In this document: piece by piece, positions 35,754 to 47,834 of the stretch
Layout of the letters: every line of letters starts with the position of its first letter
How positions within the stretch are numbered: the first letter of the stretch is position 1
From: Hemibagrus wyckioides
Lineage: Eukaryota; Chordata; Actinopteri; Siluriformes; Bagridae
Reading direction: 5' to 3'
DNA: 64,000 bases
NCBI RefSeq assembly: GCF_019097595.1
Contig: NC_080720.1
Coordinates: 20,795,352-20,859,351 of the forward strand
Translations under genes and position numbers: made by a program
Notes under the pieces: generated by a model
What the model was told of the DNA's origin: nothing
The model's database searches: none
What the model saw: the letters and a program-made list of their open reading frames with translations, nothing else

Positions 35754-36964
35754 CACTGATCAGCCATAACATTATGACCACCTGCCTAATATTGTGCCCC
35801 CTTTTGTTGCCTTGACCCATCCAGCAGCCAGCATTGATTCCACTAGATCCATGAAGGTGTGCTGTGGTATCTGGCACCAAGATGTTAGCAGCAGATCCTT
35901 TAAGTCCTGTAAGTTGCAAGGTGGGACCTTCATGGATCGGACTTGTTTGTCCAGCACATCCCACAGATGTTCGATTGGATTGAGCTCTGGGGAATTTGGG
36001 GGCCAAGTCAACACCTCAATCTCGTTGTTGCTCATCAAACCATTCCTGAACCATTTTTGCTTTGTAGCAAGGTACATTATCCTGCTGAAAGAGGGCACAG
36101 CCATCAGGGAATACTATTCCCATAAAAGGGTGTACATGGTCTGCAACAATGCTTAGGTAGGTGGTATGTGTCAAAGTAACATCCACATGGATGGCAGGAC
36201 CCAAAGTTTCCTAGCAGAACATTGCCCAAAGCATTACACTGCCTCTGCCGGCTTGCCTTCTTCCCATAGTGCATCCTGGTGCCATGTGTTCACTAGGTAA
36301 GCGACACACATGCACCCGGCCATCCACGTGATGTAAAAGAAAGTGTGATTCATCAGACCAGGCCACCTTCTTCCATTGCTCCGTGGTCCAGTTCTGATGT
36401 TCATGTGCCCATTATTGGCACATTCGGCTGTGCACAGGGGTCAGTATGGACACCCAGACTAGTCTGTGGCTATGTAGCCTCATACACAACAAACTGTGAT
36501 GCACTGTGTAATCTGACTCCTTTCTGTCAGAACCAGCATTAACTTCTTCAGCAGTTTGAGCAACAGTAGCTCGTCTGTTGGATCGGATCACACGGGCCAG
36601 CCTTCACTCCACATGTGCATCAATAAGCCTTGGCCGCCCATGACCCTGTCGCTGGTTCACCATTGTTCCTTCCTTGGACCACTTTTGGTGGACACTGACC
36701 ACTGCAGACCGGGAACACCCCACAAGAGCTGCAGTTTTGGAGATGCTCTGATCCAGTCGTCTAGCCATCACAATTTGGCCCTTCGTCAAATTCGCTCAAA
36801 TCCTTACGCTTGCCCATTTTTCCTGCTTCTAACACATCAACTTTGAGGACAAAATGTTCACTTGCTGCCTAATATATCCCACCCACTAACAGGTGCCATG
36901 ATGAGGAGATCATCAGTGTTATTCACTTCACCTCTCAGTGCTCAGAATGTTATGCCTGATCAGT
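35754..36964 (-). mobile_element. Near full-length Tc1-like element (family C), copy 3
   Basis: Both termini are present: CACTGATCAGCCATAACATT at the left and, reversed, CACTGATCAGGCATAACATT at the right, so the element is 1211 bp. It carries a whole but broken transposase gene on the - strand. The TA duplication is not visible; (TG)n sequence abuts both ends. It is the most complete member of family C here and shows what copies 1 and 2 have lost. Confidence 0.88.
35772..36817 (-). pseudogene. Tc1-like transposase pseudogene
   Basis: The start [13 protein letters not shown] at 36817 is thrown out of frame about 12 codons in by a 1-bp insertion relative to copy 1 (29102). The helix-turn-helix follows in another frame ([20 protein letters not shown]). 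The catalytic region is split between two frames: CALFQQDNVPCYKAKMVQEW (second Asp) and EVLTWPPNSPELNPIEHLWD (final Glu), with a small indel between them. Allowing for that indel, I count 36 residues between these two catalytic residues. The C-terminus runs to about 35772. At least two frameshifts make it non-functional. Confidence 0.82.
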
Positions 36965-37904
36965 GTGTGTGTGTGTGTGTGTGTGTGTTCATCCACATGA
37001 TCATTTGCAGGAGGCTGAAGGAAGAATCATAACTTTGCTGCAACTATAAGAGTCTATCCAGCGACCGTGTTCTATATAAACAGACATTGCCTCCAGGATT
37101 TTGCTGGGTTTTTGTAATTGTTGAAGTCAAAAGTGCTTGACTTGTGCTGAAGCTTTTCAAACTTTGTGATGCAGCCTGCTGTGTTTTCTGTGCTTTTTGT
37201 GTAAAACTACTTGAATTGGTGAATTGCCAAGCACAGGATTGTTCTTTTAAACTACTACCAGTGCAGACACAAATGTACTTGCTTTCTCTATAGCTATACT
37301 CATGTTTGACACACGAAAATTCAAAGAGGGATTTGGCTCAATGCGTGTTGTTATGCCGTCACACGAGGCATTGTGGCCCAGATCTATAGAAAATTATAAG
37401 GAATATATTTCTATATTTACGGCAAATATGAGAAGGTTGTTGCGAACATTGTGAGTTTGTGTTGATTTGCCTCTGATTTATTTCTGCTATAGCTCCAGGA
37501 AGAGGCAGGCAGGTTTCGAGTTGAAATCTCTGCATCACAGAATTCATCATGCCATCACTCCACAAAATAGCCTCTGTGGAAATTCCGTGGTAATTTGGAA
37601 AAATTGCAAACTCCTCTGAATGTTGCAGAGTTTGTGTTAATTCCTGCACCTTCATTTCAGCACCTGCATTACAGTCTCTCCAAACTCAGACACACACTCA
37701 GATTCGGTGTGATAAGTGACCATGCACAAGGCAGACAGCACATTTGTACTGCTTCAGTGGTCTGCACACTAACCAGCAAATGTTTATAGCTACTAATCAT
37801 AAATCTGAGTGGTTTATCATCTTGAAAAATATTTATCGACAAAACCCTTCCTCATGGATAATAATCTATGACAAATATAAGACGATAAATATGAGCGTAT
37901 CTAA
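36965..37904. other. Intron sequence, nothing recognised
   Basis: It starts with a (TG)n tract to about 36987. No exon is recognised. Confidence 0.45.
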
Positions 37905-38168
37905 AGAAAGCTTTTTGCCTCATACCTCTGGGGTTGGGGGATCGATTCCCGTCTCTTCCCTGTGTGTGTGGAGTTTGTATGCTCCGGGGGTTTCCCCCAG
38001 TTACTCCCATTTCCTCCCCCAGTCCAAAGACATGTCTTGTAGGCTGATTGGCATCTCTAAATTGTATGTAGAGTGTAATTGTGTGTGTTATTGTGCCCTG
38101 CAGTAAGTTGGCATCCCTTCTAAAGTGTCCCCCCACCTTGTGCCTGTATAAAATAACTGGTACCGAAA
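37905..38168 (+). mobile_element. tRNA-derived SINE, L2-type body
   Basis: Blocks in order are TTTTTGCCTCATACCTCTGG, GGGATCGATTCCCGTCTC (box B), GTGTGTGTGGAGTTTGTATG, CCTCCCCCAGTCCAAAGACA, GGCTGATTGGCATCTCTAAA and GCCCTGCAGTAAGTTGGCAT, ending near AAATAGATAGATGAAT. Box A is decayed. No TSD was confirmed. Confidence 0.75.
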
Positions 38169-39594
38169 ATAGATAGATGAATTTAAATCATTTTAATTTG
38201 TACATCGGCACAGCCCCAACACCTAAAATCTAATGAAATGTTTCTCAAATGTATAATTATGGACTATGCCAAAAGGGCCCTAAGTCTGAGGCCAAATAAA
38301 AAAAATCTAGCTGCTACTGTTACCCATGTGCTGGCAGATTCAGTATCTTAAATATATAATATTACTATACAAAGGTAGGTTTATATAAAAGTATCTAGTT
38401 CTCTGAGTTGTGCAGCTCCTGTCACACTTCAGTACATTGAGTAAAACCAGGACGGAAATTTCAGGATAATGTCAGTCATTTTAGAAATGTCGTCACACAA
38501 TTTGACGCAATTTACCTTCCTGCAAATCTGCTATCCGATGATAATCTAGCTTTTGCTTTGACCCGAGTTTAATCTTTAAATTCCGCAAACCAGATGCTGA
38601 ATCACTCGGGTCAAACCAGACACACGAATATTTCTCTCATTTTTTTTTGCAGTGTAAGGACGATAAAATGTTTTAAGATGAGCTCAGGTGTCTAGAGTGT
38701 TTCAGATGGTCAGGTGCATCGAGGTCAGTGCTGCGCTACCGGCGAGACGTAACCGTGACCCGGCGAAGTGTCATGAGAGAGAGAAGGAGAGCGCGAGATA
38801 GAGAGAACGAGAACATCGTCGTCTGAGAACGACGCTTCAGGCAAATGGGAGATGTGAGGAAATGAAGTTCTGAAATTCAATGATTTCAAAATGAGCAGCA
38901 GGAGGGAAATGAGAAAGAGAGAGGTGGGGGGATGGTGGAATGAGGGAGAGAGAAGAAAAGAGCACTGAGTGGGTAGCAATGACAGCAGGTGATGAGGAGA
39001 GATGGGGTGAGCTGTTCCCTGCGCTGTTTAATAAAAGCACATAAACTGTATAATATAACGAGTCCTTTACACAAGGCAAATGTGCAGCAGAGAGAAAAAA
39101 ACCCGCCAAATCAATTAAAACAGAGGCTGTTTAGAACCTAATAGAACTAGAGAATTCTATGATATTTGCCAGCTTATTGGCGTCTAATTTCTATACTGAC
39201 GCACAGCCGAGAAGTGGGTTAGAGGAATGAGTGCAAATGCAAATAATATTGAAAGTATCTGGTTAACCAAACTGTTCCAACTTTTTACAAGATTCAGTCT
39301 TATCCCACATACTCCTCCCACAGAAGCTTAAGTTGTTTAAGTTAACTAATTTACATCAGTTTAAATGTCACAGTGTCATGTTTGCACTTTGTCGCTTGTT
39401 GCTGAAATTATGGCTCTAAGTGGTACATGTATGCAGAAACTGAAAGGTCACATGTTGCTTGTTAATATGAACATTGGATTATTCTTCAGTGCTCCATTAA
39501 ACCACTTCTCTGATATTTGCATGCTTACTTTCCCTCATACAGTCTGCCATTGCATAGAGTTTCCAGTTTGTTTCTCTAGACGAGTCTCTGGAGA
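38169..39594. other. Intron, with purine-rich stretch
   Basis: The + strand is strongly GA-rich at about 38775-38960. Antisense open frames here (38725-39109) reflect that bias. No exon is recognised. Confidence 0.45.
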
Positions 39595-39705
39595 GCTCTC
39601 TCTCTCTCTTTCTCTTACTCTGTGTCTGTCTTTCTCTCTTGCTCTGTGTCTCTGTCTCTCTCTCTTGCTCTCTTACTGTATGTCCTTGTCTCTATCTCTT
39701 GCTCC

Positions 39706-39740
<35 letters not shown>

Positions 39741-39773
39741 TCTCTGTGTGTGTGTGTGTGTGTGTGTGTGTAC
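39595..39773. repeat. Compound (CT)n/(TG)n array
   Basis: An interrupted CT-rich array of about 150 bp passes into a (TG)n tract at about 39746-39771. Overlapping Ser/Leu-rich and Cys/Val-rich open frames arise from it. Confidence 0.9.
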
Positions 39774-42700
39774 TGTGTGTGTTTACCCAGCTCTTGCTTC
39801 CTCTGTGCTCTATTTTTTGGAGAAGTGTTGTCGCTATCATGTCTCTGACAGAATGAAGAGTGGTGTTGTCCTAAACATTTGTTACACATGGCGTATTTTT
39901 TACAAACAGCTTTAGTGCACTGATCCACATTAAACTATACACGACTTCAGAAGATTAGTTTATGACGTACTGTCGTATTGCTATTATGAGGTGACTGCTG
40001 GAGTCTGTGAGGGAAAGGAAAGCTCTAATGCCTTGATCCCATTTCCAAAATTTAAATGTGATCGCAGTGTCTGAGGTCTCTGAGTATTGATACTTACTGC
40101 GTTTAATTTGTTTAATCTGCTACGTTTCAGGGTAACATTGATGCTGATATGTGTCCATTATCGTCTCACCATGTATCATCTCAGCAGCCTGTCTCACTGA
40201 GTGGGTGTGTTTGTATGAGCAGGAAGTCCTAGGTCTAGGTAGCTGGTTTGTTTACAGACAGACATCGATTTTAGATGAAATATAAGGTAGACTTTATAGA
40301 TTTTTAGCGCCAGCTGTAGATACAAACTGACAACCATGATAAGCATCTCCTTCATCTTCCTCAGGTTTACCACAAATGACTTAAGACTCACACAGACTGT
40401 TTCCTCTTAGCTGTTGGTTGATCATGTGAACTTTCTCAACTAATAAATTCGACTGGCATGCAGTGGTGGAGGTTGTTGTGGGAATTTTTTACTGGAAAAA
40501 GTTTGTGGATAGTATGTGGATCTTACCTCTAAATTGTTGCTACGTAGTTGGAAGCACACATTTGCATTGTGTGCATGTTACATGTCTTTGTATACTGAAG
40601 CATTTATATACTGAAGGACTAAAAAGTCCTTCTAAATGCATCCTCATTGTTTGGCTCTCAGGTCCCAGGGCATGGTTGCAAATTTCTAGCAGTGTACATG
40701 AGCCATCTTGTGTGAAAAAAAGCTATGAAGATAAATAAATTTGTATTGCTTGTTGGAATTTCACTTAATGTTCAGTAGGATCAAATCTGCAGCTATTTGT
40801 GGAAGTGAATAACTTCCTCTTCCTTCAGGCCTATACCATTTAAAAAACTGTAGAATGGGATATAGAAATGTAGACGAAGAGAGGATTTTTGAAGTAAATA
40901 AAATGTTGGGCGTGTGTGGGTTTGTTTTTTTTAGCTATCTTGGTGATGACCAAATGTCCACTGAAGGATAGGAATATCAGCAAGATTGTGCCATAATTAG
41001 CAGCATTAAGAATTACTGCTGTACGTGAGACCAGAAAAAGTGCATATGACCAAGCCTTTTATTCCATATGTTGTTTTTTAACCCTCTTTTTCATCTGTCT
41101 CCCTCTCGCTCTCTGTCACCATGAAAACCAGCCTGATATACAGACTGCTGTCTACTGTTGTCACTTCTAAGCTGCTGATGTACCATGTAATGGACATGAC
41201 ACACCAACAGCACTTGAAGAAGCAGATAAGATCATACATGTATACAAATACATATGCACACACACACACAGCCTAACACACACACCATGCTGAAATAGTT
41301 TGAAACAGTCGAAGTGTCCAGCTGAGGAGAAATTCACCTCTTGTTAGTGAGAGGGAGCTGCAACTGTGATTAATTGTGTGTTTATTTTCAGGGCAGGTAA
41401 GTGTGTCTGGCTAAATTTAGCTGTTCTGGAGATCAGGGGACTTGTCCAATTAAACCAGGGCAGTGAGGCAGGGGAGAAATCGCTTGGGAACTGGGGAACC
41501 ACAAAGTTACAGACTATTAAAAACTGGAGGGAATGTGTGTGTGTGCGTCTTTATTGGTGGATACATTATTATATTAACCTACAAGTCCTTAAACAGTCTT
41601 TATCGATGAAAAATTGCATTTAACTCTTGAATTTAAATTATTTTCATTTTTAGAGCATTTTAATTTGTTGTTTGAATTTTACTTTCTTTTTTTAATCTTT
41701 TGTATATGCCTCACACACACTGGATGATGCAGCATCACCCACGTGAGGCAGGTGCGAGGCTGAGGCTAACATTACCTACCTGCTGACAAAATAGTATAGA
41801 AAGAAATACGCTTCTGTAGTCTGACACATTTAGACATTATTGCTCGTGTGTGAGTTAGTGTTTTTTTTAGATGAGAAATGTCTCCACTGCCTCGCATACA
41901 TGCTTGAAAATGTAAAGTTATCTGCATTTCACTAATAACACAATGCAGTTTGTGTATTGTATTTTATGCCTTTTCCTCGTTTTAGGAAATGTACTTTGCC
42001 TTAATAAGAAGTGCTAAAAAGCCAGTACAAGCCCAGATCTTGGTTTGACTAAAAACAGAAAAGGTTTCCTTGGTGTATGTCATCTGTTTTATTCAGTGAG
42101 ACCTGAAAGTAGAACACATTAAAAGGGGTCATGGAGCAGAAACTGTTGTTGAAAATAAAAGAGAGAGAGAGAGAGAGAGAGAAAAGCAGTGAACTAAATA
42201 CAACTAACACTAGCAGCCTGAGTAAACTGGGAGTAGTGGACATAGATGTCTTTGAGGATTTTATTACATGTCTCTTACACATTTCTCTGTAACTTAAGTT
42301 AAACACATAGCTGGAGGCTAAAGATGACATCACAGCTGTCTTTGCTGACTGCTTTTTCTCTTCCCCCACTGTTCCTATTCCAATTTGCAGAATCCCAAAC
42401 ACATCAACATAAAGAGCACTTAGAGCAAATAACTGATCTAGGAAACAGACATTAGATTAGCATGTTTCCCCACATGGCCTTCTTAATGGATTTGCAAGGT
42501 TTTGTCCAACATCATTGTTTTGCTTTAGACCTCAACTTTGCTTGTCCCTTAACCTCCGGTCAAGCCCTGGGAACCTGGAGTACATTGTGTGTTCTGTGGG
42601 CGAGGAAAAATAAGTTCATTTCCAAACAAATAAACATAGCCAAGCATCATAATTGAAACAATCACAATGTCTATGATCGCCCAATGCTAATAGGGTCATA

Positions 42701-43035
42701 AACAGTCAAGTACTGCTTAATTTTCAGACTCATTTTACCCCCACAAAGGGGAGTTGTGTTCTGCGGCATTGCAGCAAATTGCAGTAATGTCTATGGCTTT
42801 GTAGAGGCCGTGTGATCTCTTCTCTGCTAATTGGGTTGAAGTGTGCCAAAGCCTGGTGATGTAGAATAGTGTTTACGTAATGCAGTAGAAGCACGGCAAG
42901 CAGATGGACGGAGAGGGAGAGAGGTGTAGATAAAGATGCCTCTTTACGACTGCTGACACACAGAAAATCTGAGCTAATGTACACAAAGGTAGACACAAGA
43001 AGCTCATCATCATCATCATCATCACTCTCTCACTT

Positions 43036-43073
<38 letters not shown>

Positions 43074-44082
43074 AAACTGCATTTAAATGTCTCTAGTTTT
43101 TGAACTTACCCTCACGTAGCACCTGTTTTGTGCTCAGTACAGTTTACCCACCCGACCTTCATGTCCTTTTTATGCGTTACTTTTGTATGGATAACAAAAG
43201 CAACACATTTTTGCCTCCCCCTGCTCCAGTGCCTAAGAAAAAGGAGCAGACAAATCTAAGAAAGCAATTTAGTTTTCAATTTCCTGCAGGCCTGTGCTGA
43301 AGCAGTTATAGCGTTTGCAGTTCCCAGAGGAGCAGGGCTGGGCGGAGGAGAATTAGGCCGCGCTCTCCTTGGACTAAAATAGCACACGTCTCTGCGAGGA
43401 CTGTTTGACAATCAGGCAGAAGAAAGAGAATCATTCTCATTTGTGGAATCAGCTGAGTTAAAGCTGACCGTTTTCTTGCAGAGGTTTACGTTAAACCTTA
43501 CTGGTAATCGAGTATAATCAGTATTGATGAATTCAGTGAATTAAACAGAGGGGAAAGATGTTTTACCCGGCAACCTGTCTAGAAATTTAGTCAGTTGTAT
43601 TTGAGATGCAGTGAGTCTTCTGAATTTTAGCTTGTTTTGTTTTGTTTTTTTTTTCAGATGAGATGTAACACATCCTCATTATAGGCACTTAAAAGAATCC
43701 AAGATTCAATGTAGTGCAAGAATGTACACACATTTGTCCTCACTGGCACTTAATGCTATTTTCCTGTCTTATTGTTGTCATCTATACCTTGCAACAAATT
43801 TTCATACATCGGTCTGTCCTGTTCATGCAACCTGAAATATCAGTGTTGTTTGATTATGTTTTTGCAGAGATGTTGAGAATAACTGGCTCATGTTTAACCA
43901 CACATGAAAACGATTTTAGGGTCATTTTATTTGAGAGACCTTGCAGTACAGGATGCCCAAAACAATTCTTCACATGACAAAGAAGAAAAAAACATGTTCT
44001 TGTTCAAGAACAGGTTCTTTAAAGATGCACACATACATTATTACTATCAAGAACAGTAATATAGGGAACAGAGGAGTGTTAC
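39774..44082. other. Intron sequence with microsatellites
   Basis: About 4.3 kb without an exon I can support. It includes (CA)n near 41255-41285, (GA)n at about 42159-42183, (ATC)n at about 43005-43023 and (CT)n(CA)n at about 43027-43073. The stretch 43280-43490 is non-repetitive and GC-richer, without recognised content. Confidence 0.4.
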
Positions 44083-44215
44083 ACCCTGTCAGTGGGAGAT
44101 CGCCTTGGTAGCTGTTATATGATAGTGGAGAGCTGTTGCTAATTGGTCAAGGGCAACCCCTAACCCCGGAGATGCAGGACAAACGTTCTAACCACTAAAC
44201 TGTCATGCCCCCCCA
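44083..44215 (-). mobile_element. SINE head fragment, antisense
   Basis: Reversed, GGCATGACAGTTTAGTGGTT, then AGAACGTTTGTCCTGCATCTCC, has the look of a tRNA-like box A with an anticodon arm. Box B is weak. It has no body or TSD. Confidence 0.4.
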
Positions 44216-45794
44216 TGTGGGCACTGACAAAAACGAGTCCTCTAGAAGCTGCCAGCCATGATCTAATGCCAGAGGTGTAGCTGCTTATAATCTTACTAAA
44301 GGCCGTAATGCCACCGAGCAACACCACTCGGAAAGAGGTGCCATGGGTCCACGGATCTCACAGTTTTTGAATTTTGAAGTGTATAGGTTATAGTGCCTAT
44401 AACTAGAAGTATACCAGTTATAGGTAGTACAGTATTTATAAGTTTATCAACCAAATGCTTTAAAAATCAGAAGTCTCTTCTTGACTGGAAGCACACTTCA
44501 GTGGAATGTTCTGCAAAGGCCAATCTATTTTCTGTGACCTGAATCTAACTGAGCATGCATTTCACCTGCTGAAGCCAAAAACACCACGAGAACAAGCAAA
44601 AATGCAAATGCACTCCTTTTTTATTTTATTTTATTTTATTTTATTTCTTTATGTATTTGTTATTAGAAGTTTTAATTCCTTTTTTTTTTTTCAAATAAAA
44701 TGTTGTGCATGTGCACACTACCGTTACTTCTTCCATGTGAGTTTGAGCTTTGCTGTGGGGAAAAAGGTTGCGAACATTTCTCATCGTATTTTTTTTCCAG
44801 CAGCATAATTAACACTGCCCTTGTGCCCGTTAAAATGTAAACCATCAGGCTTGCTGTCTCTTGAGGGAGACAAATACGGGTTGTTTACCTAAACATTGTT
44901 TCATTGGATGAATCTAAAGTGAAGACGTTTGAATATTAATTAATTCGTGCTAATGTATGTGGCTTTAAATGTATATTTTATACATTTGCTTTTCCTTCAG
45001 TGCTCTTTCTTGTTCTCTTTCTCTCTCTGTCTCTCTCTCTCACACACACACACAAACACACTCTTAGCCCACGTCATTCAGATCTATGAACATCCATTAG
45101 CAACCATCTGTTACCACCTGCAGCAAAAGCCATTACACCTCTCTCCACCTCCAGTGTGAGCCTCTCTCTCTCCGTTTCGCTTCTCTCTCTTTGCCTTGCC
45201 TCCTACACACACCCTAATCACATACACCGCACACACCCAGCTGCACATTATGCTCGTTCTCCTATTAAAAGCACCAGGCAGATAAACACGCTGATGAACC
45301 CTCCGGCCAAAGGCAGCGCACTTCTCAACACACAATCCCGAAAACTACACGAGTCTCATTTTCACGTCTGTTTTCACAAACTAGCCTCTGGTGTTATTCC
45401 TTCTCAATTAAATCTGGCTACAGCTTTGAAAATCATTACGGATTACAGATAACAAACGCTCACTCTGTCATTTTCTCTCCAATTTAAACATTTTTTGTCC
45501 GCTATGAACTCCTGCGAATCCGAAATCTCAGCGCAATCTCATTACCATCGTCATCGTCACTCAAACAAAGATGCCAGACATTTTATGTTCGTTTCTATGT
45601 TATAATGCATGCAATATGACTCTTTGACATTTTTATCTCCTTGTTTTTGTGCTAGTTATTACTTGTACCTATGTGTATAATTACATTCACATGTTAGAGA
45701 AAGATTGGAAAGTTTAAGATTGGAGCTTTGCAGCACTGTGTTCAGCGTTCTTGACTTTTCGAAGAGTAAGTAAGAGTAACTCTTCAACACTGTC
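44216..45794. other. Intron sequence
   Basis: It contains (TTTTA)n at about 44620-44648 and (CT)n(CA)n at about 45018-45058. The stretch 45400-45600 is non-repetitive. No exon is recognised. Confidence 0.4.
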
Positions 45795-46135
45795 AACAAT
45801 CAAGATCACTGTCCACTCTCTGCCATTAGCTTCCTTTCTTTTGAGTCAGAAAGACTCCAAGATAGCCAACTTCATCTTCTCAAACTGCAGCTTCCCACTG
45901 CATCACAGAGTAACACACTAGGAGGAACATGCTGTTTGTCCTCTTTCTCATACATGAGCTCATATGATGCCCATGATTGACTAGTGTCACTGTGATTGAC
46001 AGAGAAGAGACATGTCACGCTATGCCTCTAAGCTCTTTTGCTCTCTTAGATGGCTGTGGCATAGTCAGGATTTAAACTCTTTTCTGTTTTGCCAGCCTGG
46101 TGCAGAAGGAGGAGAAGTAACCACTTCTCCACATT
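45795..46135 (-). mobile_element. SINE family S2, copy 4
   Basis: The + strand carries GATGCCCATGATTGACTAGT, GTCACTGTGATTGACAGA, AAGCTCTTTTGCTCTCTTAG, GATGGCTGTGGCATAGTCAG and GATTTAAACTC. These match the order in the copies at 16370 and 10780. The box B equivalent is GAGTTTAAATC on the - strand. Confidence 0.65.
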
Positions 46136-46509
46136 ACCTGTTCTTTCTCTGCAAATCATTCATAGTTGGCTCTGGAACACGCCCTCGCTGCCATAGTCGC
46201 CCTTTCATATCTTCACCTTATCTGTGCTAATTGAGTTTAACTGAGATCCTGTCCAGAAAATTAGCTTGAATATGAATGTAATATATTGTTGAGCTCACTT
46301 CAACTCAATTCACACTTATGCATTGGGTTCCAGGCGATTGAACTGAGGAACATCAACATCGTACATCCAACATGATTTGACTGTGCATTGTCAAAGACCT
46401 GAACTAAATCAAACAGCTGAGACTCAAACCCACATGGATAGCCAATGGCCAGCCCAAATGGCTTGGCACTATGAGGGAAGGTTTTAGTGGAAACGAAATC
46501 AAAATTGTG

Positions 46510-46713
46510 AATGCTCCTCAATCGTATCTCTCCAAGGTTTGGAAGAATTTCAGGTTTAAGGATGGGTCACCAAAAGAAATGTCCATTTGTAACTTTTGTG
46601 GGGTCGAAGTTCCATACAAAATATCTTCAAAAACACCTCAACATGTTTTGATTAAATTTATTACTATTAATAAACCCATGAGCACCAGCATCCTTGTTAG
46701 ATTTCACAAATGA
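46510..46713 (+). pseudogene. BED-type zinc finger relic (hAT/ZBED-like)
   Basis: The frame reads SKVWKNFRFKDGSPKEMSIC, then NFCGVEVPYKISSKTPQHVL. The SKVWxxF start, the CxxC pair (ICNFC) and a His 17-18 residues later match the BED finger, a DNA-binding module of hAT transposases and of host ZBED proteins. The expected second metal-binding His or Cys a few residues further on is not clear, and the frame ends soon after. No transposase catalytic domain or terminus is seen nearby. A dead hAT fragment is the most likely reading. Confidence 0.55.
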
Positions 46714-47786
46714 ACTGGTTTATGTTAATACTATTTACTACTTAACAAAACTTAATTAAATGAAATTAACTCTAAGCGATGAAATCACTTTTTGTTAAGA
46801 AACAATATTTTTTTAATCTGTCTAAACACACTTTCCTAATTTTCAGTGTAGTTGGAGATAGTAAAACAACCATAACCACTTTCACTATCACATGATTAAC
46901 ACCACTGTTTTAGTCTCCAGATGCAGCACTTCTCCTAAATCTACATTCGAAACCAGCCCAAATTGACAATATCAGTAAATAATGATGATAGATAGATAGA
47001 TGTTCTCGTAACTCAAAGCACTTTATAAGCAAATAAAATTCCAGTGACCGTTACATCTATTCAGGATTATTGTATAGTTTTATCAACACCCTGATAATGC
47101 TGAAGGAGAGAGAATGAACAGTTTAACGGTGTCTTATCGTGTTTCAGACAAACGGGAAGTGCACCTATAGACTAAAACATAAACACACATGAGAGCTAGA
47201 ACCCTTTTGTCCACCCAGAAGTGGCTCCACAAATAGCTCCTGAGCATCAGATGTAACAGTGAACTGATTGTCAAACATCCAACTCATCAGGAAAATGACT
47301 CTCAAGCTTCTCTTCGAAATCCTCAGCTTCTCCATTTCCAGTTTATATGCATAACTATTCGGTGAGATTTCATCCATTACAGCAGGCTTGTGAATAGGCC
47401 TTTGGTGGTTTTCTGGAGCTTTTTGGTACACTTTTTTTTGCGGCTTTTCAGAGGCAGCCTAGCCGCATCCAGCACAATCCCTCATTAAGTTGACTGTTCG
47501 GGACAATGCACGTGTGTCTAAGGAAGGACGTGCCAGGCTTTCAGTCTCTTGCTGTTAATAGCTGCACAGCACTCTTGACAAGGACCAAAATGGTTCCTGC
47601 GCTCAAACTGCTTGTTCACGTAGCATCTGCTCCTCTCCTTCCCTCGTTCCTATGGAAGAGGAAGACAAGGGCAGGAAATTGACTGGATATGATGGTTTTT
47701 TTTTCCCCAACCACTAAAGAAAAGATGTGTAAAAAAGATGCATTAAGATGTGCATCCCTCTGTTTCACCACGTCTGTATATTTGAT

Positions 47787-47834
<48 letters not shown>

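Noticed and set aside
39365..39856. 163-residue open frame
   Set aside because: Its length comes from the CT and TG array; the non-repeat part has no domain or splice context.
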